From Aquipuribacter sp. SD81 (lineage in GTDB: Bacteria; Actinomycetota; Actinomycetes; Actinomycetales; JBBAYJ01), in contig NZ_JBBAYJ010000009.1 of assembly GCF_037153975.1 (NCBI RefSeq), positions 1 through 64,000 of the forward strand: a DNA stretch of 64,000 nucleotides, read 5' to 3'. Both the position numbers and the translations under genes were made by a program. Shown here piece after piece: positions 17,362 to 26,390 of this stretch. Numbering within the stretch: the first letter of the stretch is position 1; each line of letters begins with the position of its first letter. The notes below the pieces were generated by a model that saw only the letters and a program-made list of their open reading frames with translations, was not told where the DNA came from and searched no databases.

Positions 17362-19026
17362 TCAGGGCGTGCGCAGCCAGACGGTCGTGTCGGACGGCAC
17401 GGTGCCGTCGGCGTCGAGCGGACCGCTCGCGAGCAGCACCCGGCTCCCCGCGGGCAGCGGCAGCGGCTCGTCGAACGCGACGAGCACCGTGACGTCGCCG
17501 TTGCGCAGGCCGAGGGAGGTGGGACCGCAGTGCTCCTCCAGCCAGTGCAGGGCGCCGCGGCCGAGCCCGTGCTCGCGCCGCAGCCGCAGCGCCGCGCGGT
17601 ACGTCTCCAGCGTCGAGCCCTCGACGCCCTCCTGCCGGTCGCGGGCGAGGTCCGCCCACTCCGGCGGCTGCGGGAGCCACGACGCCGCGCCCGGCCCGAA
17701 GCCGTAGGAGGGGGCGTCGGCCTCCCACGGGATCGGGACGCGGCAGCCGTCGCGGCCCACCTGCTCGCCGCCGGTGCGCAGCCACGCCGGGTCCTGCCGG
17801 ACCTCGTCGGGCAGCGTCGTGTGCTCGGGCAGGCCGAGCTCCTCGCCCTGCCACAGGTAGGCCGAGCCCGGCAGCGACAGCATGAGCAGCGTCGCCGCGC
17901 GGGCGCGGCGCAGGCCGAGCCCGCGGTCGGGCTGCTCGTCGCGCGGGCCGATGCCACCCAGACCCCGGGTCGCGGGCGGGTAGCCGAGGCGGGACGCGTG
18001 CCGCACCACGTCGTGGTTGCTCAGCACCCACGTCGTGGGTGCGCCGACCGCCTCGGAGCCGGCGAGGGACGTGCTGATGACCTCCCGCTGGGCCTCGGGC
18101 AGCCACGCGGCCACGCAGTGGTCGAAGTTGAAGGCCTGGTGCAGCTCGTCGGGGCGGGTGTAGCGGGCGAGGCGCTCGTACGGGGTCACCCACGCCTCGG
18201 CGACGAGCATGCGGTCGCCGTCGTAGGAGTCGACGACCTCCCGCCAGCGCCGGTAGATGTCGTGCACGCCCTCCTGGTCCCACATCGGGGGGCGGCGCGT
18301 CTCGCTGATCTCCGCGGTGCCCTGCATCGGCCGGTCGTCCTCGGACCAGTCGGGCAGGCCGGGCTCCTTGACCATGCTGTGCGCGACGTCGATGCGGAAG
18401 CCGTCGACGCCGCGGTCGAGCCAGAACCGCAGGACGTCCTCGAACTCGGCGTGCACCTCGGGGTTTCCCCAGTCGAGGTCGGGCTGCGTGGCGTCGAACA
18501 GGTGCAGGTACCACTGCCCGGGGGACCCGTCGGCCTCGGTGACGCGCGTCCACGCCCGGCCGCCGAACACCGACACCCAGTTGTTGGGCGGGAGCTCGCC
18601 GGCCTCGCCCCGGCCGTCGCGGAACAGGTAGCGGGCCCGCTCGCGCGAGCCGGGCCCGGCGGCGAGGGCCGCGCGGAACCACTCGTGCTCCGAGCTCGTG
18701 TGGTTGGGGACGATGTCGACGACGACCCGCAGGCCGAGCTCGTGCGCGTCGGCGATCATGCGGTCGGCGTCGGCGAGCGTGCCGAACAGGGGCTCGACGT
18801 CGCGGTAGTCGGAGACGTCGTAGCCCGCGTCGTTCTGCGGCGAGGGGTAGAAGGGGGACAGCCAGACGGCGTCGACCCCGAGCTCGGCGAGCCTCGGCAG
18901 GCGCGCGGTGATGCCGGGAAGGTCGCCGATGCCGTCGCCGTCACCGTCCGCGAACGAGCGCGGGTAGACCTGGTAGATGACGGCGTCGCGCCACCACGGG
19001 GAGGACTGCAGGGACGAGGAGGTCAC
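17362..19026 (-). CDS. Alpha-glucosidase / oligo-1,6-glucosidase (GH13)
   Basis: 554 residues, cytosolic, no signal peptide. It cleaves terminal alpha-glucosidic bonds of malto- or isomalto-oligosaccharides. The four GH13 regions are present: VVDIVPNHTS, GFRIDVAHS (nucleophile Asp), LVAEAWV (acid/base Glu), and LSNHDVVRH (third Asp). The N-terminal WWRDAVIYQVYPRSFADGDG is typical of alpha-glucosidases. It is a lone gene, about 10 kb from the mal operon. Whether it prefers alpha-1,4 or alpha-1,6 bonds cannot be settled here: the residue after the VVDIVPNH region suggests a general alpha-glucosidase. Confidence 0.93.
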   Translation of the reverse strand: MTSSSLQSSPWWRDAVIYQVYPRSFADGDGDGIGDLPGITARLPRLAELGVDAVWLSPFYPSPQNDAGYDVSDYRDVEPLFGTLADADRMIADAHELGLRVVVDIVPNHTSSEHEWFRAALAAGPGSRERARYLFRDGRGEAGELPPNNWVSVFGGRAWTRVTEADGSPGQWYLHLFDATQPDLDWGNPEVHAEFEDVLRFWLDRGVDGFRIDVAHSMVKEPGLPDWSEDDRPMQGTAEISETRRPPMWDQEGVHDIYRRWREVVDSYDGDRMLVAEAWVTPYERLARYTRPDELHQAFNFDHCVAAWLPEAQREVISTSLAGSEAVGAPTTWVLSNHDVVRHASRLGYPPATRGLGGIGPRDEQPDRGLGLRRARAATLLMLSLPGSAYLWQGEELGLPEHTTLPDEVRQDPAWLRTGGEQVGRDGCRVPIPWEADAPSYGFGPGAASWLPQPPEWADLARDRQEGVEGSTLETYRAALRLRREHGLGRGALHWLEEHCGPTSLGLRNGDVTVLVAFDEPLPLPAGSRVLLASGPLDADGTVPSDTTVWLRTP

Positions 19027-19070
19027 GTGTCACAAGGGTGGCACAGCGCCGCGCGCGCCCCGTTCCCCGC

Positions 19071-19511
19071 TCAGCCGGCCGGCGGGCGGGCGGGCGGGGC
19101 GTCGGGGGCGTTGACGAGGGAGTGCGCGGCGCGCTCGAGGTAGTCCCACAGGACGGCCTCGTGCATGGGGGACAGGTCGATGCTCGCCACGGCGCGGCGC
19201 ATGTGCGTGAGCCACCGGTCGCGGGCGTCGGGGTCGACGTGGAACGGCGCGTGGCGCATGCGCAGTCGCGGGTGCCCCCGCTGCTCGCTGTAGGTGGTGG
19301 GGCCGCCCCAGTACTGCTCGAGGAACATCCGCAGCCGCTGCGCGGCGGCGCCGTGGGGGCCGAGGTCCTCCTGCGGGTACATGGCCGACAGCACCGGGTC
19401 CTCGCCGACCCCGCGGTAGAACTCCGCGACGAGCCGCTCGAACGTGTCGGTCCCGCCGACCGCCTCCCAGAAGCTGTCGGCGCGTCGCAGGTCGGGCGCG
19501 TCCTGGCTCAT
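19071..19511 (-). CDS. glbO: Group II truncated hemoglobin
   Basis: 146 residues. Group II truncated hemoglobins bind O2 and are linked to aerobic respiration or peroxide handling in actinobacteria. The signature [13 protein letters not shown] contains the proximal histidine, and the group II tryptophan is in [11 protein letters not shown]. The ATG overlaps the DUF4229 stop by 4 bases, so the two genes form one unit. Confidence 0.95.
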   Translation of the reverse strand: MSQDAPDLRRADSFWEAVGGTDTFERLVAEFYRGVGEDPVLSAMYPQEDLGPHGAAAQRLRMFLEQYWGGPTTYSEQRGHPRLRMRHAPFHVDPDARDRWLTHMRRAVASIDLSPMHEAVLWDYLERAAHSLVNAPDAPPARPPAG

Positions 19512-19864
19512 GCGCGGTCCGCCCGGCCCGCGGCCGGGTCGTCCGGCCGTGGCTCGCGCGCGTCGAGCAGGGCGTCCTCCGCGGCCGCGTCGGAGTCCAG
19601 CCGCTGCGACAGCGTCCGGCGTGTCCGCGCGGGCCGGGCCTGCGGGCCGTCGGTCCTCGCCTGCCGGCGGCGCTCCTGGGAGCCGATGAGGGCGAGGGTG
19701 ACCGCGTCGCGCTGGCGGCGCAGGACGACGAACGACAGCAGCATGGAGATGACGAGCGCGACGACGAGCGACAGGATCCCGCCCACCCCGACGAGGCGGA
19801 GCACGAGGAACACCGCGAGGAACATGCCCAGGCGGAGGGCGGAGTAGACGGCGACCGGGCGCAT
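19508..19864 (-). CDS. DUF4229 family two-helix membrane protein
   Basis: 118 residues from the ATG at 19864. Two transmembrane segments lie in the first 50 residues ([16 protein letters not shown] and [19 protein letters not shown]), followed by a charged cytoplasmic tail beginning RRQRDAV. This matches DUF4229, found next to glbO or men genes in many actinobacteria; function unknown. TACCCT lies exactly 6 bases before the ATG, which supports this start over the longer open frame. Confidence 0.8.
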   Translation of the reverse strand: MRPVAVYSALRLGMFLAVFLVLRLVGVGGILSLVVALVISMLLSFVVLRRQRDAVTLALIGSQERRRQARTDGPQARPARTRRTLSQRLDSDAAAEDALLDAREPRPDDPAAGRADRA

Positions 19865-19927
19865 GCCTCCAGGGTAGGCGCCGCGCTCCGCGGGCCCCGC
19901 CCCCGAGCGCCGACCTATCCTGCGGGG

Positions 19928-20137
19928 GTGCTGCGCCTCCTCCTCGTGCTCGTCGTGGTGGGCCTGCACGTGTACGCGCTCGTCGACTGCATGCGCACCT
20001 CGCCCTCGCAGGTGCGCGGCCTGCCGTTCGCGGCGTGGGTCGTCGTCGTCATCTTCCTGCCCGTCGTCGGGCCGCTGCTGTGGCTGTGGAGCGGGCGGCC
20101 GGAGGCCTTCGACCCGGTGGGGCGACGCCGCCGCTGA
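19928..20137 (+). CDS. PLDc_N domain small membrane protein
   Basis: 69 residues with two transmembrane helices around a short loop ([21 protein letters not shown], ending in [10 protein letters not shown]). This is the phospholipase D N-terminal (PLDc_N) fold found alone in many actinobacterial membrane proteins; no catalytic domain follows. The GTG start has TATCCT exactly 6 bases upstream. A second PLDc_N protein lies at 22.2 kb in the menaquinone operon. Confidence 0.8.
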   Translation: MLRLLLVLVVVGLHVYALVDCMRTSPSQVRGLPFAAWVVVVIFLPVVGPLLWLWSGRPEAFDPVGRRRR

Positions 20138-20140
20138 GGC

Positions 20141-20635
20141 TCACGCCGCGACGGCCGCGCGGAACCCGGCGAGGGCCCGTCGCGCGCGCCACGCCGTCAC
20201 GACGCCCGCGGGCGCCGCGGCGCCGAGGAACCAGCCGACGTCGGTGACGAGCCCGAGGACGAGCGTCGCGGCGGTGACCGCGACGGCCGGCGCGAGCCAG
20301 GCCGCGCAGGACGCGGGCCAGCTGCGGGGGTCGAGACGGACGACGACCCCGAGGACGACGAGGACGCAGACCGCGCCGGCCAGGCCCAGCCCCGTGCCCA
20401 CCGCGGCCGCCACGGCGACGACCAGGAGGACGTAGCCCGGCTCGAGGCCCGCCTCGCGCGCGCCGCCGGGTGCCAGGGCGAGCCCGGCGAGCAGCGGCGC
20501 CAGCAGGACTGCGGCCCCCAGCACGGCGCCCGCGGCCATCCCCTCCAGCAGCGCGCGGCCGACGAGGCGGAGGCCGGCGTCGGTGCGCCGCTGCTCGCGG
20601 ACCCAGGGCCACGGGCCCGCCGCGTCGGTGCTCAC
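20141..20635 (-). CDS. Hypothetical membrane protein (four helices)
   Basis: 164 residues with about four hydrophobic segments (near residues 30-55, 65-100 and 110-140). No known family was recognised. Its GTG overlaps the stop of the TetR gene by 4 bases, so it is probably co-regulated with it and may be its target. Last gene of the leftward men operon. Confidence 0.7.
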   Translation of the reverse strand: MSTDAAGPWPWVREQRRTDAGLRLVGRALLEGMAAGAVLGAAVLLAPLLAGLALAPGGAREAGLEPGYVLLVVAVAAAVGTGLGLAGAVCVLVVLGVVVRLDPRSWPASCAAWLAPAVAVTAATLVLGLVTDVGWFLGAAAPAGVVTAWRARRALAGFRAAVAA

Positions 20636-21312
20636 GTCACCTCGTCGACGAGGTCGAGGACGTCCTGGACCGTGCCGCGGAGCACGGGCAGGCGGCTGAG
20701 CCGCACGAGGCGCGCGACGAGCGGCACGCTCCGCTCGACCAGGCGACGCGAGCGGGCGGCGTCAGGGGACCCGTCGTGGACCCAGAACAGGGTGACGCCG
20801 AGCCACGCGAGCCACAGCAGCTCCGGCAGCCGCTCGGCCGCCGGGCCCTGCACGGGCGGGCGCGCGCCCTCGACCACCTCGGTGAGCAGGTCGACGGCGA
20901 GGCGCCGGGCCTCGGCGCTGGCCTCGCTGAACGGGCTCGCACCGTCGCCGGGGCGCAGCGCGACCTGCACGAAACCCGTCCCGAAGGAGCGGTACGGCGC
21001 GAAGACCTCGAGCCCGGCGAGCCACGTCCCGCGCAGGCGCTGCTCGAGCGTGCCGCCGAGGGGCAGCCGGTCGGCGACCGCCGCGCGGTGCTCGACCTGC
21101 AGCCGGCGGTACAGCTCCTGCACGAGGTGGTCCTTGCCGGGGAACCAGTAGTAGGCGTTGCCGACGGACACGCCGGCCTCCGACGCGATGAGCCGCATCG
21201 TCGTCCTGTCGTAGCCGCGCTCGCGGAACAGCCGCAGGCCGGTCTCCACCAGCAGGGTCCGGGTGTCCGGCTGGTCGGGTCGTCGCCGGGGTGCCACGAC
21301 GACAGTGAACAC
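20632..21312 (-). CDS. TetR family transcriptional regulator
   Basis: 226 residues. The N-terminal helix-turn-helix is clear: LLVETGLRLFRERGYDRTTM, then IASEAGVSVGNAYYWFPGKD. The C-terminal ligand domain is not assignable. It sits 24 bases after menA and overlaps the next membrane protein gene. The GTG start lies inside one arm of an inverted repeat, which suggests self-regulation. Confidence 0.92.
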   Translation of the reverse strand: MFTVVVAPRRRPDQPDTRTLLVETGLRLFRERGYDRTTMRLIASEAGVSVGNAYYWFPGKDHLVQELYRRLQVEHRAAVADRLPLGGTLEQRLRGTWLAGLEVFAPYRSFGTGFVQVALRPGDGASPFSEASAEARRLAVDLLTEVVEGARPPVQGPAAERLPELLWLAWLGVTLFWVHDGSPDAARSRRLVERSVPLVARLVRLSRLPVLRGTVQDVLDLVDEVT

Positions 21313-21331
21313 GGCGGACTGAACGTGTTCA
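21306..21331. promoter_or_regulatory. Candidate TetR operator
   Basis: Inverted repeat TGAACAC (21306-21312) and GTGTTCA (21325-21331) with a 12-base spacer. The inner half also contains GAACGTGTTC. It covers the TetR start codon and the 24-base gap after menA, the usual place for an autoregulatory operator. Confidence 0.4.
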
Positions 21332-21336
21332 AGACG

Positions 21337-22233
21337 TCAGGGGACGATCGCGAGCCCCACGCCCAGGAGGAGGCCCAGCACGAGCTGCAGGCGCCCCGTG
21401 GCGCCGAGCACCGGGACGAGCCCCAGACCCCGGGCACCGTCGGCGACGGTCCGCAACGGCCCGGCGGCCAGGGGCAGCGCGAGCAGGGCGAGCAGCGCCC
21501 AGGGCCGGCCGGAGGCCACCAGGGCGAGGACCGCGACCGCGGGCACCCCGGCGACGAGGACGCCGTACAGCGCGCGGGTGCGCGCGTCACCGAGTCGAAC
21601 GGCGAGGGTGCGCTTGCCGGCGACGCGGTCGGTCGGGATGTCGCGGAGGTTGTTGACCACGAGGAGCGCGCACGCCACGGACCCGATCGCGACGGCCGCG
21701 AGCACGGCCCCGGCGTCGACGGCCAGGGCCTGGGTCCACGTGGTGCCGAGCACGGCGACGAGCCCGAAGAACACGAACACGACGACCTCGCCCAGCCCGG
21801 CGTAGCCGTAGGGGCGCGGACCGCCGGTGTACGTCCACGCGGCCACCACGCACAGCACGCCCACGAGGAGCAGCCACCACGCGCCGCTGAGCACCACGAG
21901 CGCGACCCCCGCGAGACCCGCGACCGCGAACGCCACCGCGGTGGCGACGAGCACCGCCCGCGGGCTCGCTGCGCCCGAGGCGACGAGCCGCATCGGCCCG
22001 ACCCGGTCGGCGTCGGTGCCGCGGACGCCGTCGGAGTAGTCGTTGGCGTAGTTGACGGCCACCTGCAGCCCGAGCGCGACGACGAGCGCGAGCACGGCGC
22101 GGACGGGCTCGGTGGCCCCGAGGCCGACCGCGGCCCCGGTGCCCGCGGCGACGGGCGCGACGGCCGCCGGGAGGGTGCGCGGGCGCGCGCCGGCGACCCA
22201 CTGGGCAGGGGTGGTCACGGCAGGGGTGGTCAC
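21337..22233 (-). CDS. menA: 1,4-dihydroxy-2-naphthoate polyprenyltransferase
   Basis: 298 residues with about eight to nine transmembrane segments. MenA prenylates 1,4-dihydroxy-2-naphthoate to demethylmenaquinone at the membrane. The prenyl-diphosphate metal motif NYANDYSDGVRGTD is clear, and the second aspartate region NNLRDIPTDRVAGKRTLAVR is present. Two GTG starts lie 15 bases apart (22233 and 22218) because of a perfect 15-base tandem duplication, giving VTTPAVTTPA at the N-terminus. The gene follows the PLDc_N gene by 11 bases. Confidence 0.96.
   Translation of the reverse strand: MTTPAVTTPAQWVAGARPRTLPAAVAPVAAGTGAAVGLGATEPVRAVLALVVALGLQVAVNYANDYSDGVRGTDADRVGPMRLVASGAASPRAVLVATAVAFAVAGLAGVALVVLSGAWWLLLVGVLCVVAAWTYTGGPRPYGYAGLGEVVVFVFFGLVAVLGTTWTQALAVDAGAVLAAVAIGSVACALLVVNNLRDIPTDRVAGKRTLAVRLGDARTRALYGVLVAGVPAVAVLALVASGRPWALLALLALPLAAGPLRTVADGARGLGLVPVLGATGRLQLVLGLLLGVGLAIVP
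22204..22233. repeat. 15-base tandem duplication over the menA start
   Basis: GGCAGGGGTGGTCAC occurs twice, perfect and adjacent. On the minus strand it duplicates GTG and the codons for TTPA, so menA has two equivalent start codons in frame. Confidence 0.95.
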
Positions 22234-22244
22234 GGCGCGGTGGG

Positions 22245-22583
22245 TCAGCTGCGCGACGCGCCGGGCGGACGCGTGTCGTCGCCCTCGTCGTCGGAGGCGT
22301 CCGGCGGGCGCCGGTCCAGCCCGCGCAGGAAGTCGGGGTCGTCGTCGGGGCCGAGCACCCGCGGCCTGGGCCGGCCGAGCCGCTCCGTGCCGGGCAGCCG
22401 GGAGGCGCGCGGGCGGCCCGCGACGAACCACGCGACACCTCCCGCGAGCGGGAAGAGCAGGACCAGGAGCACCCACACGAGCTTCGGCAGGCCGCGGACG
22501 TCGGAGTCCTCGGAGCGGATGACGTCGATCAGGCAGTAGATCGTGAAGGCCAGGAGCAGGCCCGGGATGATGAGCGCCCTCAC
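22245..22583 (-). CDS. PLDc_N domain membrane protein
   Basis: 112 residues from the GTG at 22583. Two transmembrane helices with the PLDc_N pattern (LIDVIRSEDSDVRGLPKLVW, then WFVAGRPR) and a polar C-terminal tail with GPDDDPDFLRGLDRR. This protein sits between menE and menA, a common arrangement in actinobacteria. Function unknown. The GTG overlaps the menE stop by 4 bases. Confidence 0.82.
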   Translation of the reverse strand: MRALIIPGLLLAFTIYCLIDVIRSEDSDVRGLPKLVWVLLVLLFPLAGGVAWFVAGRPRASRLPGTERLGRPRPRVLGPDDDPDFLRGLDRRPPDASDDEGDDTRPPGASRS

Positions 22584-23944
22584 GGCTGACGTCCCTCCGT
22601 CGCGACCCCGGCCGGGACCGTCCCGACCGTCGACCCATGGTCCCCCATGGCCCGCGGCGCCGTCTCGTCGGCCGGGGCGTCGAGCAGGAGCCCGAGCGCG
22701 GCGGCGCGGTCCGGCTTCCCCACGCCCGCCAGCGGGAGGGCACCGGCGACGAGCACCCGTCGCGGCGTCGCCGCGCGTCCGACCTCGTGACGCACCGTCT
22801 CCGCGACCGCGGCCCGCAGCCCCGCCCCGCGGTCGTGTCCCTCCGCCGCGGCCACGACGAGACCGACCACGGTGCCCCACTCCTCGTCGGGCACGCCGAC
22901 GGCCACGGCGTCGGTGACACCCGCCACCCCCCGGGCCGCACGGGCCACCGCGTCGAGCGACACGTTGGTGCCGCCGCACACCACGACGTCGTCGAGCCGG
23001 CCGAGCACGTGCAGCCGCCCGTCGACCCACCGGCCGCGGTCGCCGGTGCGGAAGCGTCGCGGGCCGCCGGCGAAGCCGTCCCCGCGGTCCGCGGTCGCGC
23101 CGGCGGGGTCTGTCGGCTGCCGGTAGCCGCGGGCCACGACCGTCCCGGACACCACGACCCGGCCGCCGTCCCCGGGCCCGGGCTCCAGCGCGACGTCGAC
23201 CCCGGTGAGGGGGCGGCCGTCGTACACGCAGCCGCCGCACGTCTCCGTCATGCCGTACGTCTCGACCACGCGCACCCCGGCGTCGACGGCGCGCTCGCGC
23301 GTCAGCCCGTCGAGGGCGGCGCCGCCCACGAGGACCGCGTCGAGCCGGGAGAGCACCTCGCGCGCCGCGAGGCCGTCCTCGCCGGTGGCGTCGAGCAGCC
23401 GTCGCAGCTGGGTGGGCACGAGCGAGGTGAGCACCGCGCCGGCGCTGCGGCGGAGCACGCGCCGACCGGCGGCGGCGAACGCCGCGGGGCGGAAGCCGCC
23501 GTCGAGGTCGACGACCTCCGGCTCGGTGCCCGCGAGCAGGGACCGGACGCACACCATGACGCCCGCCACCGTGTGCGCGGGTACGGCGAGGAGCCACGTG
23601 CCGCTCGTGCCGAGCCGCTCGGCCGTCGCGGTCGCCGACGCGCGCACGGCGGAGGCCGGCAGGAGGACGGCCCGCGGCGCACCCGTCGACCCGGTCGTGC
23701 CGACGACCGCGACGGTCGGGTCGGTGGGGTCGTCCTCCGCCGCCGTGAGGTCCGCGGTGAGCAGCGGCTGCGGCGGGGAGCCGGCCGGGTGCGGCGCGAC
23801 GGCGGGCCCGGTGCCCGTGAGGGCGGTGCGGAGCGGGGCCAGCAGCGGCCGGCCGTCCGCGGCGCGGACCGGGACGGCGAGGACGGGCCGCGGCCGCAGC
23901 CGCCCGGCGCCCGCCGTCAGACCCGGGCCGCCTGCAGCGGGCAC
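22580..23944 (-). CDS. menE: o-succinylbenzoate-CoA ligase
   Basis: About 454 residues. MenE activates o-succinylbenzoate to its CoA ester. The adenylation-family P-loop TTGSTGAPRAVLL, the central motif ETYGMTETCGGCVYDG, the FRTGDRGRW segment, GRLDDVVVCGGTNVS, and the C-terminal lysine context LPLAGVGKPDRAA are all present. Context (menA, menB, menC, menD nearby) supports this over other acyl-CoA ligases. The start is uncertain: the GTG at 23944 overlaps the upstream gene by 28 bases; 23953 is an alternative, and the first conserved segment begins about 20 codons later. Confidence 0.9.
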   Translation of the reverse strand: MPAAGGPGLTAGAGRLRPRPVLAVPVRAADGRPLLAPLRTALTGTGPAVAPHPAGSPPQPLLTADLTAAEDDPTDPTVAVVGTTGSTGAPRAVLLPASAVRASATATAERLGTSGTWLLAVPAHTVAGVMVCVRSLLAGTEPEVVDLDGGFRPAAFAAAGRRVLRRSAGAVLTSLVPTQLRRLLDATGEDGLAAREVLSRLDAVLVGGAALDGLTRERAVDAGVRVVETYGMTETCGGCVYDGRPLTGVDVALEPGPGDGGRVVVSGTVVARGYRQPTDPAGATADRGDGFAGGPRRFRTGDRGRWVDGRLHVLGRLDDVVVCGGTNVSLDAVARAARGVAGVTDAVAVGVPDEEWGTVVGLVVAAAEGHDRGAGLRAAVAETVRHEVGRAATPRRVLVAGALPLAGVGKPDRAAALGLLLDAPADETAPRAMGDHGSTVGTVPAGVATEGRQP

Positions 23945-24783
23945 GTGGTGCACGCGCTCGTGCCGTGGTGGGCGCACGACGAGCCGCACGCGTGGGCGGC
24001 GGCCGGGGTCACGGCCCCGGCGCCAGGGGCGTCGACCCGCTCGTGCCCGGCCGGGACGGCCGTCCCGGGCACGACGTCCGAGGTCGTCGTGGCGGCGTCG
24101 TGGTCGTGCTCCTGCCCGCACGCGCAGCCGCCCGCACGAGCCGGGTCCGGCAGGGTGCGCAGCAGGCCGAGCACCGCGACGCCCACGTGGAGCGCGGCCG
24201 CGGCGACGACGCTGCCGGTGAGCAGCACGACGAGGCCGAGCGCGAAGCCGAGGGCGCTGCCGAGCACGAAGGCCGTGGCGCGGGTCCCGCGGCGGGAGCG
24301 CCACGCCTGCAGCCCGCCCGTGGCGGCGGCGGCGACGAGCACGGACACGGTGACGGGGGAGCCGGCCGCCTCGAGGACCGACAGCCCGAAGCCGCGCAGG
24401 ACCACCTCGGTGCCGACGGCCGTCGCGACGGTCGCGGCGAGGGCGCGGCGGTCGCGCGCGAGGGGGCGGCGCCGCGCCACCCACGCGACGAGGCCGGCGG
24501 CGCCGAGTCCGAGCGCGCCGCCCGCGACCCAGCCGAGCGCCGGTGCGGCGACGCCGACCGGGCTCCACCACAGGGCGAGGCCGGTGAGCGCGGCGGCGGC
24601 GGTCGTCACGACCACGACGGCGAGCTGGCCGACCACCGTGAGGCGCTGGGCGCCCGCGACGGCCGCGTTGCGCGCGACGAGCGGGCGACGGTCGCGCCGC
24701 AGCCGGGCGGCCATGACCGACTCCCACGCCGTCCACGCCACGAGGGCGCAGACGACGACGGCGCCGGCGAGCAGGAGGTCCAC
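23917..24783 (-). CDS. CPBP-like intramembrane protein with Cys/His-rich tail
   Basis: 288 residues. About eight hydrophobic segments cover residues 1-210. A TEVVLRGFG stretch resembles motif 1 (ExxxR) of CPBP/CAAX intramembrane proteases, and AALHVGVAVLG resembles the later histidine motif; the usual double Glu is reduced to one, so activity is doubtful. The last 75 residues hold 8 Cys and several His: CACGQEHDHD and HACGSSCAHHG, then SACTTCP, a likely metal-binding tail. First gene of the leftward men operon; TACCCT lies exactly 6 bases before the GTG start. Confidence 0.6.
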   Translation of the reverse strand: MDLLLAGAVVVCALVAWTAWESVMAARLRRDRRPLVARNAAVAGAQRLTVVGQLAVVVVTTAAAALTGLALWWSPVGVAAPALGWVAGGALGLGAAGLVAWVARRRPLARDRRALAATVATAVGTEVVLRGFGLSVLEAAGSPVTVSVLVAAAATGGLQAWRSRRGTRATAFVLGSALGFALGLVVLLTGSVVAAAALHVGVAVLGLLRTLPDPARAGGCACGQEHDHDAATTTSDVVPGTAVPAGHERVDAPGAGAVTPAAAHACGSSCAHHGTSACTTCPLQAARV

Positions 24784-24910
24784 GGAGCCAGGGTAGGAAG
24801 CCGTCGCGGGTGCTACGAGCCCGGGAGGCGTCGGCGAGATAACGGTTCGCTCCCGATGCGGTAACGGAGCGGGGTGTCGGCGCGCCGCGGTGTGACCGTC
24901 CGCGGTGTGC

Positions 24911-25405
24911 TCAGCCCGCGGGAGCCTGCCCGGCGAGCCAGCCGGCCAGCCACTCGGGGTGGACGGTGTCGGTCGTCGCGCTGAGCTCCGCCGCGCTCCA
25001 CCAGCGCCAGCCGAGCATCGAGCGGACCTCGAGCTCGGTGTGGGCGGCGGGGGCGACGACGAGGTCGGTCCCGCCCACCCGGACGACGAAGAACTGCTCG
25101 TGCTGCCGGTAGTCGACGCCCTCGAACGTGAACTCCGCCTCGCGCTCCGCCACCGGGCCCGCCAGCGGCAGGTCGCGCAGGCCCGTCTCCTCCCACAGCT
25201 CGCGGGCGGCCGCCTGCACCGGTGTCTCGCCGGGCTCGAGGCCGCCGCCGGGCGTGAACCACCACGAGCCGGCCTCGGGCGCGCTCGCGTCGTGGCCCTG
25301 CAGGAGGAGCACCCGACCCGTGCCGTCGAGCACGAGGACGCGTCCGGAGCGGCGCTCGACCCGGTCGCCGGCCACCGGCTGCCGGCCCGCGCCCTCGCTG
25401 CTCAT
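24911..25405 (-). CDS. Nudix hydrolase
   Basis: 164 residues. The Nudix box is complete: [20 protein letters not shown] followed by ETGL, with the REUxEExGU metal-binding glutamates. Nudix enzymes cleave nucleoside diphosphates linked to another group; the substrate here is unknown. The ATG lies 5 bases after the menB stop, so the two genes form one unit. Confidence 0.93.
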   Translation of the reverse strand: MSSEGAGRQPVAGDRVERRSGRVLVLDGTGRVLLLQGHDASAPEAGSWWFTPGGGLEPGETPVQAAARELWEETGLRDLPLAGPVAEREAEFTFEGVDYRQHEQFFVVRVGGTDLVVAPAAHTELEVRSMLGWRWWSAAELSATTDTVHPEWLAGWLAGQAPAG

Positions 25406-25410
25406 CCCGG

Positions 25411-26361
25411 TCAGTAGTACCAGGGGAACGGCGACCAGTCCGGGTCACGCTTGCCGAGGAAGGCGTCGCGGCCCTCGAGCGCCTCGTCGGTCATGTACGC
25501 CAGGCGGGTCGCCTCGCCGGCGAACACCTGCTGTCCCATGAGGCCGTCGTCGGTGAGGTTGAACGCGAACTTCAGCATCCGCTGCGCGGTGGGCGACTTG
25601 CCGTTGACCTCCGCGGCGACCTGCAGCGCCTCGGCCTCCAGCTCGGCGTGGTCGGCGACGACGTTGACCGCGCCCATCCGCTGCATGGTCTCCGCGTCGT
25701 ACGTGCGGCCGAGGAAGAAGATCTCCCGTGCGTTCTTCTGCCCCACCATCTTCGCGAGGTACGCGCTGCCGTAGCCGGCGTCGAAGGAGCCGACATCGGC
25801 GTCGGTCTGCTTGAAGCGGGCGTGCTCGCGGCTGGCGACGGTCAGGTCGCACACGACGTGCAGCGAGTGCCCGCCGCCCGCGGCCCAGCCGCCGACGACC
25901 GCGACGACGACCTTCGGCATCGTCCGGATGAGCCGCTGCACCTCCAGGACGTGCAGCCGCCCGCCCTCGGCCCGGGTGCGCCTCTTGTCGACGGTGTCCG
26001 CGGTGTCACCCGCGGCGTACTGGTAGCCCGTGCGGCCGCGGATGCGCTGGTCGCCGCCGGAGCAGAACGCCCAGCCACCGTCCCTCGGGCTCGGACCGTT
26101 GCCCGTGAGCAGCACGCAGCCGACGTCGGGGGTGCGGCGGGCGTGGTCGAGGACGGCGTACAGCTCGTCGACGGTGTGCGGGCGGAACGCGTTGCGCACC
26201 TCGGGTCGGTCGAAGGCGACCCGGACGGTGCCGCCGGCCGGGCCGTCGAGGACGCAGCGGTGGTACGTGACGTCGGTGAGCTCGCGTCCCAGGTCGGCCG
26301 CGTCGACCTCCCGCCACGAGGCGGGGTCGAAGGTGTCGGACACGTGAGGGAGCGCAGGCAC
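25411..26361 (-). CDS. menB: 1,4-dihydroxy-2-naphthoyl-CoA synthase
   Basis: 316 residues, crotonase fold. MenB closes the naphthoate ring from o-succinylbenzoyl-CoA. Typical segments: [50 protein letters not shown], and the C-terminal [16 protein letters not shown], which is diagnostic for MenB. The GTG at 26361 has TACGCT exactly 6 bases upstream; an in-frame GTG at 26343 is an alternative. It is divergent from menC with only 29 bases between starts. Confidence 0.97.
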   Translation of the reverse strand: MPALPHVSDTFDPASWREVDAADLGRELTDVTYHRCVLDGPAGGTVRVAFDRPEVRNAFRPHTVDELYAVLDHARRTPDVGCVLLTGNGPSPRDGGWAFCSGGDQRIRGRTGYQYAAGDTADTVDKRRTRAEGGRLHVLEVQRLIRTMPKVVVAVVGGWAAGGGHSLHVVCDLTVASREHARFKQTDADVGSFDAGYGSAYLAKMVGQKNAREIFFLGRTYDAETMQRMGAVNVVADHAELEAEALQVAAEVNGKSPTAQRMLKFAFNLTDDGLMGQQVFAGEATRLAYMTDEALEGRDAFLGKRDPDWSPFPWYY

Positions 26362-26390
26362 GGCGCGAGCGTACGGGCGAGGATGACGGC

